Positions 42,743 through 53,923 of a stretch of DNA of 64,000 nt are shown here, in pieces. This DNA comes from Dendrophyllia cribrosa (lineage: Eukaryota > Cnidaria > Anthozoa > Scleractinia > Dendrophylliidae), in contig JAJLRJ010000005.1 of the NCBI GenBank assembly GCA_024195265.1, positions 41,007,280-41,071,279 of the forward strand. Reading direction: 5' to 3'. The notes under the pieces are model-generated. The model did no database searches. It was given only the letters and a program-made list of their open reading frames with translations, and had not been told where the DNA came from. The first letter of the stretch is position 1; the number at the start of each line of letters is the position of its first letter. The position numbers and the translations under genes were made by a program.

Positions 42743-42900
42743 TGGTTTGCAACCACGTGACAAGGCGGCCATGTTGGTGGTCAATACAATACAATTTTTG
42801 TCGCAGAATTTGCATGAAAATAGATTTTAGTTCCCAGCGGAGAGAAACGCTTTTGTTCTTGAACACGAACATGGCCGCAGTGACGTCACGTGCAAACCAG
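42743..42900. mobile_element. Short TIR element
   Basis: TGGTTTGCAACCACGTGACA with GCGGCCATGTTGGTG is matched inverted by ACATGGCCGCAGTGACGTCA and CGTGCAAACCAG. Related to the element at 63538-63685. Confidence 0.55.
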
Positions 42901-43560
42901 CAATTGAAGGCAGTGCATCGCGTCATGCCTGGGGGTTGGGAGGGTGGGTCGCTGGCCACACTCTGAGATGTTGTTCGACAAATGCGCACAATACAAAGAA
43001 TGGAGGTAATATATACAACGGGATATCTATTGTTATAGAAATATTCTTGCTTTATTTTTGGTATTGGCTGCGGCCGCACTAGAGTAGTTAACCGGTTATT
43101 TGCAATTGATTAATTAAAATTAACTGGTTTAACAAAATTGCTGATGCGGCCGCGTATTTTTGGCATTCACCGAATTTTAACCGTGTTAGCGGTTCCCATG
43201 GAAATTAATTAAAGAACAACAGACTTTTTTAACCGGGTTAGATTTATTTAAACCACCTCGCTAGGTGGTTTGGTGGAGGTTAACTTTCCCGATCTGTCAA
43301 TCATCTTCGCTTACGCGGTAATTTTTGGCTTCCTGTTGAATTCGTAGACCTTCGTTGGGACGACTTTCAATTTTAAATAGAGAAAGGAAAACCGTCGTGT
43401 ATTTATGTTCTCCACAAAACCTATAATTTGATCATTTGACGATGTTGTTTTGAGGCATTGTTTTCGCTCATTAATCGTATTGTTTTGTCAGCTCTCGCTG
43501 GCAAATGATAACATGATCTTTCATGTTTAAAGCTCAACCTTCTGAAGTGCGGTCATCCAA

Positions 43561-43598
43561 ATGACTGGAATGTCTGGAAACTATGAAGAAAGATCCAG
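43561..43598 (+). CDS. Possible first exon of the KCTD-TLDc gene
   Basis: ATGACTGGAATGTCTGG opens 12 codons plus two bases (MTGMSGNYEERS) before a strong donor GTAAGC. Placed only by position and donor; the exon that should follow it is missing. Confidence 0.35.
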
Positions 43599-43751
43599 GT
43601 AAGCTATTTCTTCATATGATATTTTTTCATGCATTTTGGCAAAAAGACTGGCTTTCAACATTGTTTCAATAAGCCACTTCAAGCAGCATCAGCAGCTTGT
43701 TTGATTTAATTTCAACTTTATTACTTTCATCACACCTATTTTAAAATTAAC

Positions 43752-43983
43752 TAAGGGGGTGTTTACATGACACCGGGGCGACTTTCGCGCCGGGGCGAGT
43801 TCACTCCGGTTCCCTCTTATGGCTCTACATTTGTTTACATGATACCACCACATTTTGTGGTGGTATCATGTAAACATGTATCATGTGGTGGTATCATGTA
43901 AACAAATGTAGAGCCATAAGAGGGAACCGGAGTGAACTCGCCCCGGCGCGAAAGTCGCCCCGGTGTCATGTAAACACCCCTAA
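43752..43983. mobile_element. Near-perfect foldback element with TAA flanks
   Basis: About 100-base arms: GGGGTGTTTACATGACACCG and CGACTTTCGCGCCGGGGCGA recur inverted to CATGTAAACACCCC. TAA flanks both sides, which fits the 3-base target duplication of PIF/Harbinger elements. It sits just upstream of the KCTD BTB exon. Confidence 0.88.
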
Positions 43984-44075
43984 TACAATGTTTTATCTAA
44001 CAACAAAGGATGTAATGTGATTGATAACGACAAAAACAAAACTCGTTGATGAAGAGTATTTTGATTTTTACCCAG

Positions 44076-44528
44076 GATCAATGTTACACGCCATGTTTTC
44101 AGGCAGATTTGATTCAAAGCCTGCTGAAGATGGATCTTACTTTATTGATCGCGATGGAACCCACTTCCGGTATATCCTGAATTACCTTCGTACAGGGCAG
44201 CTTGTTGTTCCAGAAGACAAGATCGTTCGCAGAGAGCTGCTAAATGAAGCTGAGTTTTATCAAGTTCAAGGAATCATCGATGAGCTTAAACCCCGTCCCT
44301 TTGAAGGTTCTTGCATTCTGTCCACAGAACAGCGCCAAACCTTGATCAAATGGTTGAAGAATACACTGTCAAGTGCCAGCCACAGCTATGCGCTGATATA
44401 CCGTGCCTCCAGCAATGGCTGGGCCGCCTCTAACTTTCACTCTTGCTGTGACCAAAAAGGACCGACTGTGACAGTCGTAAAAAGTGGGAATTACATTTTT
44501 GGTGGCTACACGGAGCAGCATTGGGAAT
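44076..44528 (+). CDS. KCTD-TLDc exon, BTB T1 and start of TLDc
   Basis: Acceptor TTTGATTTTTACCCAG is strong, and the first codon (Gly) is completed from an upstream exon. Ends in phase 1 before GTAAGT. Reading also stays open upstream to 44021, but without BTB similarity. Confidence 0.82.
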
Positions 44529-44816
44529 GTAAGTTGATTGATTGATTGCTGTCGCTATTTAACGAAAAGACGTTCCCAGTGTCCATTCAGCAAATCACTT
44601 TCATTTTATAAACATTATAATTGAGAATCGTACCCGGTCTAACCGGTTTCATGCAACGACATAAACAATATACCAACGTGGAATTGATTATATGTGGATA
44701 AACTTGAAATTATGACATGTCTCCTTATTTATTTCTTAAATCTAAGTACGTTATAGCCAACCAATGCCGAGGTCCGTTGTAGTAGTTACTGGATCATTCA
44801 TTATCTCTTTCAACAG

Positions 44817-45147
44817 CTACAACTGGAACTTACAAGAGAGATCCAAACTCTTTCATGTTCAGCCTTGTCAATCCAAGTGGCCTAAAACCCATCAAGATGC
44901 CATTGATTCAAGGGAAAGAAGGATTTGCCATCTTCTGTTGCAATGGCTATGGCCCGGTTTTGGAAGCAATAATGCTAGCGGGTACTACGATCTTTTGATC
45001 AACAACGCACCCAATCAATCGAATTCCTGTTTATCAACCCTTAATAACTCATATCGTTGTCCAAAAGGTCAGAATATTTTGACGTTTTTGTGTGGAAGTC
45101 AGTCATTTTATGTTAGTGAAATAGAAGTTTTCGTATTTGAAAAGTAA
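44817..45147 (+). CDS. KCTD-TLDc exon, C-terminal TLDc (frameshifted)
   Basis: Acceptor CTCTTTCAACAG. The first 47 codons fit TLDc; a missing T at 44958-44961 then moves the match to the next frame, which runs to TAA 45145-45147. Confidence 0.78.
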
Positions 45148-45257
45148 TTAACGAAATTGATCCAATGTGTGTAAACTGGGTTAGTTCATTTGTGACGCGG
45201 AAAGGGCATTGTTTTTGAGCTCGGCTGTTGTTTTAGACCCGAGAGGGGGAACAGTGC

Positions 45258-45405
45258 CATGTGAAAGGGGCAGGTATGGTCGTCGGAAATTTTGAATTAA
45301 ACTCCGAAATGACACCAATGGTTATGATGGTGGTGAATAAATATTACAGATTTGATGCCAGTTTGTTCGACGGGCATACCCAACCCTTTCACATGAGAGC
45401 TCCCC
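45258..45405. repeat. Possible decayed inverted-repeat element
   Basis: CATGTGAAAGGGGCAGGTAT and CCCTTTCACATGAG face each other; GGTCGTCGGAAATTTTGAAT resembles the 27786-28122 family. Confidence 0.4.
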
Positions 45406-45612
45406 ATGTATTAGATTGCGGAAAATGTAAAAAAGAAAAGTTAAATTACTGTAAACACTACTATGGAACCAAATGAATGTTATTGTTGCACACCGTACGC
45501 GAGGAAAAGAGCTGACAAACTCAAAAGTAACAGCATGTTAGATTTGGATATCAGTCGGGTACGGTGGGTCGCCGATTTGTCTCAAAATTAGCATCTATAG
45601 TCTTAGTTTTGA

Positions 45613-47030
45613 ATAGTTGGCTCACAGGAGCCTTTGATCAGATTACATTATACAAGGCAATCGTCGACACCCCTTTCATGTGCTCAGCGTTTGCCAAATT
45701 TGATCGACAGCCGACACGAATCGTTGAATTAATTGTCAGACGGGAACACAAAATGCAGTTTATATAAACAATATGTCATCCTTTGATCCCTTAAAATGTA
45801 AATTTTATTAAAATGATTCGTCTTACTCCAACAACAATATGAGTGGTACAAAACACTAGCGAACAATAAGTTTCTTTTGCTTGCACGTTGCTAAGAAATA
45901 GATAAGCTAAAAATAAACACATTAACACAGTTAGCGATCTTTCCGTAAAAAACACTAGTAAATAAAATAAATCTGCAAGATTTTAACCATGTTTCAATCT
46001 TCTTTCTTCTTTTGGTCACAAAAATTACTCAAGCGTACACTGATCGATGGAATAAAGGATTACATGAGCGAAATGAAACCTCTTATACCCCTGAGTCTTT
46101 CCTATTGTCACATTGGCAAAGCTTTGAAAGATTTACGTAACTTTAAGACCACTCCCTTTAAAACCAAACAGTAATTCATCTCAGTATAACTGAGGCAGTC
46201 TTTAATAGCTCTTAGCGGACATTAAAAATGCGACATTGACTTGTTTTAATGCCGGCTTTCAGGTCGATGGATTACCATGTGGTTGTCAAGAGAATAATAT
46301 TAAATATTCCAACTTGGCAAAATATCTTGTGCATTGAAGCTATCGCTGATAGAAGAATAATACCAGTAATACTAACCTTGTGTGTTTCGCTTGGTCTTTC
46401 AACGTCACTTTCGACACATCTTACATGTTTAAGTTTCTGAAGTCTCAAAACCCAGCCGTGTGAGGATGAGAGTCAAAGATGGCGACGAAAAGGAAAATTT
46501 TTGCAATACGATATTTAATTATGTCCTTAACAAAAGAAAACTATATTTTGAATAATGGAATATGTCACGAACATCCATGCAAATAACGATGTACGTTACG
46601 GTCAAGTAGACCAAGCACGGGCTGATAAACTTTACAAAGCTAAAACTTGCTGAAAAATATCTCGACTGTTTGTTGTCTTGAACAACGTTTCGTCGACATT
46701 TCGGTTAATTTTGGACGATGTAGTTTCCACTGGAGAGCTTTCATTGTAGCTGTGATTGTACAGGGCAGATTGGGCAGATGAGACAGTGGGTGACCTGATT
46801 TAGCAGAAGCATTTTTCAATTGCAAATGTTTATTGTTTTTCAGTGTCGTTGTGGTTCTATTAAAAGAAAGACATCTTTTCTTGCAGGAATGCGGAATTTC
46901 AAGGTGATAAGTCCATTGTCTAACCAGTTGACTAATGTGACAATATATACAATTATTTTTGTTTGTCGTTTCTAGATTTGAAATAAAGGGAGTGAAATGC
47001 TTCAGTTAAAAATTGTTTCAACATAGTTAA
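45613..47030. repeat. Segmental direct duplication, copy A
   Basis: Shares long stretches with 49352-51075 in the same orientation, for example CAAGGCAATCGTCGACAC, CATTGGAAAGATTTACG-like blocks and GGAATGCGGAATTTCAAGGT. It contains AAAGATGGCGACG, a plausible start context, but the frames in the two copies do not agree. Confidence 0.85.
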
Positions 47031-48970
47031 AAGAGGGGGGTGGGGGGCAAGGGTATTTTCGTGACTCCGTGATTGGCCATTTCTGTGGTCCGTGAATCAT
47101 GATTTACTGAAAAACCGTTCTGTGAATCGTGATTGAAGTATATTCCGTGAAACGTGATTTGCTAAAATCCTTCACTGTAAATCGTGAATACGTTGATATT
47201 AAAGAAAATAAATCGCGAGTTTGCGACTTATTTGACTTATTTGGCCTCACCTGATGAAATAGATTGTCATCGTGGTCATATATCAAGTATATGCAGCATG
47301 ACAGATTCCATCCTAATCAGTGCCAGCGACAAGAACCAACGTTTTTACACAATTGAATTGAAGTCTGATGGAGTTGCCATGCACGGATTAGTAAACGAGT
47401 TGTGCCATTACCCAGCTGAATGCGTTCGCGTGATATCCTTGAGTATAAGAAATGGAACTCTGTTTGTGGCATTCAAACAGGTAAAGAAAGACCAGAAAAA
47501 GGGCGGGCTACTCTCAATTGATCTCAACTCAAGAACAACTTCTGTTCTGTTACGGAATGATACAGAGGTCTGCTCTGAATGTACAGGAATAGCAAGTCAT
47601 CAGGACGGTATCTTGTTCTGCGATGCAGGAACCTTCCAAGTCAAGTATCTTGATCAGGAATGCAACGTTGAGATGATAGCTGGAAACGGCCGAGAGGACA
47701 ACGCAGAGGGGAGAGCAGAAAACTCTTCAATTGGCCAGCTTATGGGTATTTGCACGGAACATAGCAATATCTTTGTCACTGATCCACAGACGGGATGTGT
47801 AAAACTTGTAACTACAGGGCATTTTCTGTTCATCTGAAACATGAAACGGGTCCCCGCTTACCGATAGCTGAAGCGATGAAGGAAGTTAGTGACCTGAAGA
47901 ATTTTCTTGAAGGAACTGTCAGTACAGTGCAAGCATCACTCAACTCTCAGAAAGCTACCAATGGCCCTGAAGGGACAGTGTCAAACTAGACACTCAAGTC
48001 CGTGCAGATGATTTACAGTCAACTTGGCACACTTCAATCAACCATCCAAGCGATTAACAAAGAGATCGACGTTGATCTCCATTCTTGCCTTACCACTCAA
48101 GTGGAAAACCTACATGCTGTTGGTCATTTTAAGGATGAATTTCCTACAGTTCTCAACTTTGTTCGCAATCTGGGAAACTCTGTATACGAAAGTATCAAAA
48201 GGATTACGAGCTGGGCAGCCTACTATTTCACTCATCCCACCTCCTATTATCCAATTCCCGACAATTCTATTTCATTGAAGGAAATTTCAAAACTTCCCCA
48301 TCTTGGTAAAACAAGGCACTTGGATTCTAAGCAAGCGCAGATGACGAGGGAATGGGCAGTGCTGCATGGCAAGTGCGTTTGCCAACGCACTGCCAGGCAA
48401 GAAACATCCAAGTTCAAAGCGGGCACCTTACCTCTAAATATGTACCGCCCATCCCTTTCAGACTACCCCAAGGAAAAGGTTAACCTATTCCAGAATCATA
48501 TGCCAGACGCACCAATTATCGCCCATGAAGAGGAAGAGAGAGAGAGATAGAGGAGCAAGAGCAAGAAGAAAACGGAGTGACTAGCAATCTCCAGGAGGAC
48601 GAATATGACACGGATAGTGAACGAGAACATGCAGTGGATGATGATAATGGTGATGATGATACACTGACATTCATGAGGGCAGTAACAACTCGAAGTGGAC
48701 GAGCTGTGCGAGTGAGTTTTTTTTCATAAGATGCACATGCCACTCAAGAGGACCATGAAGATGAACTGAAGCAAAGTCCGCTATTGTACAAAACGTGATT
48801 AGAGGTATTTTACGTTACTACATTAACTGACTTAACTACTTTTGTAACTTTTTGGACCAGTATTTCCGAGAATCGTGAAAACGAATTTTTTGGCTGTGTG
48901 ATTCATGAAATGCAAAATTAAGTTTCGTGACTTCGTGACAAGGCCCCCCTTGCCCCCCTCCCCCTCTTAA
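47027..48970. mobile_element. TTAA-flanked TIR element carrying an NHL-like gene
   Basis: Left end TTAAAAGAGGGGGGTGGGGG, right end CCCCCCTCCCCCTCTTAA, then subterminal repeats of TCCGTGAATCATGATT and TCTGTGAATCGTGATTG type on both sides in opposite orientation. TTAA at each end. The coding cargo (47184-48729) does not resemble a piggyBac transposase. Copy A of the segmental duplication stops at the left TTAA. Confidence 0.8.
47184..48729 (+). pseudogene. Broken NHL/propeller-like protein of unknown function
   Basis: Three frame segments. 47184-47837 gives propeller-type sequence (GHISSICSMTDSILISASD, LLSIDLNSRTT, MIAGNGREDNAEGRAENSS, then GICTEHSNIFVTDPQTGCVK, an NHL-like repeat). A one-base shift near 47820 leads to FSVHLKHETGPRLPIAEAM and a helical stretch, stopped by TAG 47987. 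48002-48550 goes on with LGTLQSTIQAINKEIDVD, TREWAVLHGKC, FKAGTLPLNMY; slippage in the GA run at 48534-48550 breaks it again before an acidic tail and TTRSGRAVRVS. Not recognised as a named family. At least three lesions, so not translatable as it stands. Confidence 0.65.
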
Positions 48971-49351
48971 AATATGATATTTTTGGTTCTCAGAAAGTCC
49001 AGATGAAAGTTTCATACTATAGCTAACTTTTTCGGAGAAATGGATTTTATTCAGTCCTAATATATAATAGTCCCTACTGTTAGATGTTCGTCTATCGAGC
49101 CGTGTTTATAGTTATTTTAACATACCGTACATTGCGTTACGCGAAAAAAAAAATTGGCAATCTTTAATATTGCAAATTAATTGATGCAATAAAGCTTCCA
49201 CGAACTCGAGTGTCTCCTCAACCAAATTGACTAACCACATGTCCAAATTCAAAATTTCTGTTTAACTACATTTCCACACCTTTTGTGAGGAAGGGTAGCT
49301 CAAATATGAGCAAACGATGTGTAGAGCATTTCTTATTCCCGTGTTGGCACA

Positions 49352-51075
49352 CAAGAACCTTTGATTACAACACAAGGCAATCGTCGACACGCGGCCCTTT
49401 TATTTGCACAGCGTTTGCGAAATTTGATTGACAGCCGGCACGAATCGTTGAAATGATTGTCAGACGGAACACAAAATGCAGCAATTTTACGTCAAGGTTT
49501 AGTATTTTATTAATACAGGTTTTGAATGTGTCATCCTTTCAGCCCTTAAAATATAAATTTCATTAAAAAAAAACATAGTTACTTAAGAATGATTCATCTT
49601 ACTCCAACAACAATAAAAGTGTTTAAAAACACTAGCGAACAATAAGTTTCTTTTGCTTGGTTGCTAAGAAATAGATAAGCTAAAAATAAACACATTAACA
49701 CGGTTTGCGATCTTTCCGTAAAAACGTTAGTAATAAAATAAATCTGCAAGATTTTAATCGTGTTTCAAGCTTCTTTCTTCTTTTGGTCACAAAAATTACT
49801 CAAGCTTACACTAATCGATGGAATAAACGATTACATGAGCGAAATGAAACCTCTTCTACCCCTGAGCCTTTCCTGTTGTCATATTGGCGAAGCTTTGAAA
49901 GATTTACGTAACTTTAGACCACCCTCTTTAAAACCAAACAGTAATTCATGTTATAACTGAGGCAGTCTTTAATGGCTCTTAGCAGAGCCTACGAATGCGA
50001 CATTGCCATGTTTTAATGTGTAAATATGGCATTATTTTTATGCCGGCTGTCAGGTCTATGGATTACCATGTGGTTGTCAAAAGAATTATGTTAAATATTC
50101 CAACTTGGCAAAATATCTTGTGCCAGTTGTGCATTGAAGCTCGTGACAAGAAGAATAACTAAAGACTAACCTTGTGTGTTTTGCTTGGTCTTTTAAAGTC
50201 ACTTTCGATCCATCTTACATCTTTAAGTTTCTGGAGCCTCAAAGCCCAGCTGTAAGGATGAGAGTCAAAGATGGCGACGATTAAAGGAAAATATTTGCAA
50301 TACCGACGATATTAAAATTCATGTCCTTAACAAAAGAAAACTACTTTGAATAACGGAATATGTCACGAAAGTCCATGCAAATAACGATATACGTTACGGT
50401 CAAGTAGACCAAGCACGGGCTGATAAACTTTACAAAACGAAAACTTGCTGAAAAATACCTTGACTGTTTGTTATGTTGAACCGACGTTTCGTCGACAATG
50501 GTTAACTTTGGACGATGTAGTTTCCACTGGAGAGCTTTCATTGTAGCTGTGTTTGTACTGGGCAGATTGGGCAGATGAGACAGTGGGTGATTGATTTAGC
50601 AGAAGTATTTTCTCAAGTGCAATTGTTAATTGTTTTTCAGTGTTTGATTTAAAATCAGATATTTTGGCCGTATACGTCGTTTGTCAAGGCACAAAATGTG
50701 CTGGAAACTAGTAAAGTTAATGATTTTGCTGGAAAGATTTCCGTACAACCCCATACATTAGTTATGCATGCTGTTCTGAAAACTGAAACAAAAGCCAAAA
50801 CAATAGAACTCCAAAAGCAAAACAATAGCACATACATGCATAATTAATGTATGGGGTTATACGGAAATCTTACCCTTCATTTTAAACATACTCTTTCGTA
50901 TATGTACACTGTCAAACCACTCTACAATATATTTTAAAACTTCATTCCCAGCTTTGAAGGAATGCGGAATTTCAAGGTGATAAGTCCATTGTCTAACCAG
51001 TTGACTTTTGTTTGTCGTTTCTAGATTTGAAATAAGGGGAGTGAAATGCTTTTAAAATTGTTTTGACATAGTTAA
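49352..51075. repeat. Segmental direct duplication, copy B
   Basis: Longer than copy A because of about 300 extra bases at 50645-50945, which include a hairpin (GATTTCCGTACAACCCCATA against its complement at about 50847-50868). The homology ends at TTAA 51072-51075, the same TTAA at which the NHL-carrying element starts in copy A. Confidence 0.85.
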
Positions 51076-51465
51076 CAAATCAACGACTCGAAGTTCCGCA
51101 TATCCGATAACCGTTGCCTCCTATTCCGCCCCAAACCATCCTTGGGAGGCCACGGTCCTTCTACCAATTGTATGGATTTAACAACGTTAAACAAGATTTA
51201 TTTTCAATCCACGCCGACTGTTACATTCACACAGTAAAGAAAAATGAAAAATAGTTATTAAAATGTAAATTCAAACTAAAAGCAATTGTTTTAATAATAA
51301 AGGAAAAAACTTGCGGTCCAATGATTTTCGAAATTAAATATTACTGTCAAACTTGGTGAATAAATTATAAGTCAAATAATAACTGTCAAAACAACTGTTT
51401 CAAAACAATAACAATTTGTGAAGTCATCACTTTCGCGACAAAAGATCTCTTTGATAAGCAGCTTA

Positions 51466-51496
51466 CGCAGGTTGGAGAAATCTTCCAACCTGCGTG
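51466..51496. repeat. Small perfect hairpin
   Basis: ACGCAGGTTGGA and TCCAACCTGCGT around AGAAATCT-type loop sequence. Too isolated to call a terminator in a eukaryote. Confidence 0.6.
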
Positions 51497-51879
51497 AAAA
51501 AATGAGAAAAAATGAGAGAGCTCGTGAATTGAAACATGTTTTTCTTTTTAACAAACATTTAAACAAAAAGAAAACAAATCTGGTGCCACTTCCTCCACTT
51601 CCCTTCAAATAATTGGAGTATTTTAATCCATTTCACCCCTTTCATTCACTCCCCCCCCCCCCCCCACATTATCCCCCCCCCCCCCACCTCCCCTGACGAC
51701 AAAGCCTGGATCCGCTAATGCATCTACTTGATGAGTGTAACAAACAAGAATTGAAACAATGGAAACTAAGATATGTATGTACAATATTAATCGTGCAGAA
51801 ATGTGAACTTTTTCGTACGCTGTGAGGATTCCCTATTTTTCTCAGGGACTTGCAACCTTTTTCGCGCGGCAGGCAGTTG

Positions 51880-52120
51880 AATCCGTATTACTGTATGTCT
51901 GTGAGACGGCTGGACATCCACGCAGGCCTTGCAGAGGTCGCTGGATTGAATTCAGGGTGCTACACTTGGTGGCTGAAGATGGCTCTCAACATTGCAAGTG
52001 TAGCACAAATCGCTAATCAAGATCTATACGGTGACCTTCCTAGAGCCAGTGACAAGGCAACAAGTCGAAGGCTGGCTGAACACTAATGTCGTCACACAGG
52101 GCTACCGGCAAACAAAGATC
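51880..52120 (+). pseudogene. LINE remnant, second copy
   Basis: Contains ALNIASVAQIANQDLYGDLP, nearly identical to the match at 24205-24442, but with frame breaks on both sides. Confidence 0.6.
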
Positions 52121-52403
52121 GACAGTTTGAAATATTTCAAATCCGTTGACTGCAGTGCACTGACTCACTGTAACTTTTACTTTGTAAATTTGGCCGCACG
52201 AAATTATACTCAGGCACTTGAGAGCTGGGGTATCTATGTTAAATTTAGACTACATGTCGATGATCCGACGGTTTCAACAAGCTGAATATATATCAGTCAT
52301 ATTAAAAATGCGTGATTCTAATTTTAAATCTGGTGATTAATTGTACCATTTCAGAAATGGTAAAACTATTTTTAAAAAGTGCTTTTCTCTAGTACCGTTT
52401 AAA

Positions 52404-52942
52404 TTAAAGGGGCAGCGTCACGGGGGTTTGATGTCATTTCAAAAACAAAAACAAAATGTTTTTGTGTTTAAAACAGAAACAACAAAATAATGGTCCAGTT
52501 TTGTGACAAAAAATCAAAGGCTCCTGCGAGCCAACCCATGAATACTAAACAACCTTCAGACCCTCCCCTCCCCCCCTCCCATCTCCTAAGCGTTTTGCTC
52601 CACCGACACCCCCTCCCACCTACTCTCTGCGTACAACTCCCCACCCTCCCTCTCTCTAACGTCGTCCCCTGCGCAAGACTTTTGCATTGGACAGCGTAAT
52701 TAAAAAGAAAGTCAGTAAAAAGGTTTACAGCCGATGGATGGAAATTTGCATATTTGTCCCCGTCTGCTAAACTCGGTCAACGCTTCGCGTATTCACGAGT
52801 CAAAAGCCATGATTTGTTCATCTTTCAAGAATTGAGCGATTTCTTTTGCTTGACATTTTGGTACTATTTTGTAAATAAGTAAAGGTGTTGTAGCATGGTT
52901 TTGACAAAAAAAGGGCAAATCCCTGTGACGCTTCCCCTTTAA
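52404..52942. mobile_element. TTAA element, copy B
   Basis: TTAAAGGGGCAGCGTC at the left and GACGCTTCCCCTTTAA at the right; the uninterrupted relative of 24929-26778. Confidence 0.82.
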
Positions 52943-53513
52943 ATTGCACAAGAGAAATGGAAACTTTTGAGATTTACAGCGGTCACCAATAACACGCGAC
53001 CCACCGCCTTCATAAAAAGCGGATAAAGTTGAGTTTTAGTGGATGCTAATCAAAGAAAAGCCGTTATTTATTTAGTTAGTTATTTTGGATTCTGACAGGA
53101 TTTCAAGCAAACAGAGCTAAAAGATCGATAATTTTACCAGCGAAGAGAAGGTAAAACTTATTTGTAATCAAAATTGATTTCCAAGCCAGTTTAAACAAAA
53201 AGAAAAGCTACCGTTCGCAGAAACCGGATTTTTGAAACAAAACTTTTAAATTTCACTGCACATGATAATTTGGATCTCAGTGATGCATAATGAATAGTAG
53301 ACGGATCATAATCAAAAAGCCGCCGCTGCATGCAGACACACTTTTTTATCATGTTACATGAAATCTTCTCTTTAAAACTGTAATTGACTTCGAATTTAGT
53401 TGTTTTAAAACTTTTACTATAATTTCGTTTTGGTAAAATTGTTGGAAATCCAGTCGTAATTTAAAAAACAATGTTATTTTTTGACCGAGTTTCTTGATTA
53501 CTGTCCACAAAAC

Positions 53514-53923
53514 TCAAATTTGACCTTCTGGAATGAAGTGCGATGGGTCGCGCGTAAATGGTAACCGCTGTAACTTGTCGTTACGCAAAAACAAATTGTA
53601 AATCAAATACGCGCCAAAGTAGCAGTGAATACTATTCATGTAAAGCCTTATATTGTTGCCCGCAACCACAGAGATGCGGTCACCATTGTTCAATTTGAAC
53701 ACCCCGCCAGCGTACAAGGAAGCTTGGTTGCCTGATGACACTTGAATCATGGTCACGTGTTGGTTGTTCACATTAAGATAGGCTCTCCCATTACTCCCAT
53801 GGAAGTAAAGTTGAGTGTAGATGTAGTACCGTCCAGAGATGGGCACCTGCAGTAGTCCGTCCCGGTACGTCATGCCACCTGCAAGATCACTGAACCGGGC
53901 ATTTTCAGTCCAGTCTCTGATCA
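53514..53923 (-). CDS. TNF-like exon 5 (rest of TNF domain, stop)
   Basis: Opens IRDWTENARFSDLAGGM after completing a Val codon and ends at TGA 53514-53516. A TTTATT (AATAAA complement) lies near 53069, a possible but distant polyadenylation signal. Confidence 0.9.

Larger units (their letters stand above)
43561..45147 (+). pseudogene. KCTD-type BTB plus TLDc gene, probably damaged
   Basis: BTB (T1) exon 44076-44528: SMLHAMFSGRF, YFIDRDGTHFRYILNYLRTG, LLNEAEFYQVQGI. It continues into TLDc: SYALIYRASSNGW, NFHSCCDQKGPT, YIFGGYTEQHWE. Exon 44817-45147 gives the rest: YKRDPNSFMFSLVNPSG, EGFAIFCCNGYGP, then, one frame over, GSNNASGYYDLLINN to SEIEVFVFEK. BTB-TLDc proteins are known in animals; TLDc proteins are linked to oxidative-stress protection and V-ATPase binding. 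Two problems: the opening LNVGG strand of the T1 domain was not found between 43598 and 44075, and a one-base loss in the T-run at 44958-44961 shifts frame to TGA at 44996. Either an assembly error or a decaying copy. Confidence 0.72.
51700..52980. repeat. Second copy of the 24.0-26.8 kb repeat region
   Basis: Follows the earlier region in order: GCCTGGATCCGC, the LINE remnant (CAGGCAGTTGAATCCGTATT), GTGATTAATTGTACCATTTC, then the TTAA element, then TGCTAAACTCGGTCAACG. It lacks the 24616-24853 insert and the foldback element. Confidence 0.88.

Noticed and set aside
42699..43079. 126-codon minus-strand frame as a gene
   Set aside because: It overlaps a short inverted-repeat element and shows no domain or splice signals.
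43071..43153. Two NotI sites (GCGGCCGC) 75 bases apart, looking like a cloning linker
   Set aside because: The sequence between is AT-rich and repetitive like its surroundings, no vector sequence adjoins, and AATGGCGGCCGC also occurs naturally in elements at 41.9, 42.2 and 63.1 kb.
45989..49960. Similar 60-66 codon frames in both duplication copies (FFFWSQKLLK...), as a gene
   Set aside because: Similarity follows DNA identity; substitutions are not biased to third positions, and no family or splice context fits.
45613..51075. Long direct repeats as LTRs of a retrotransposon
   Set aside because: No gag or pol between them, no TG...CA ends, no primer-binding site, and the interior is a separate TIR element.
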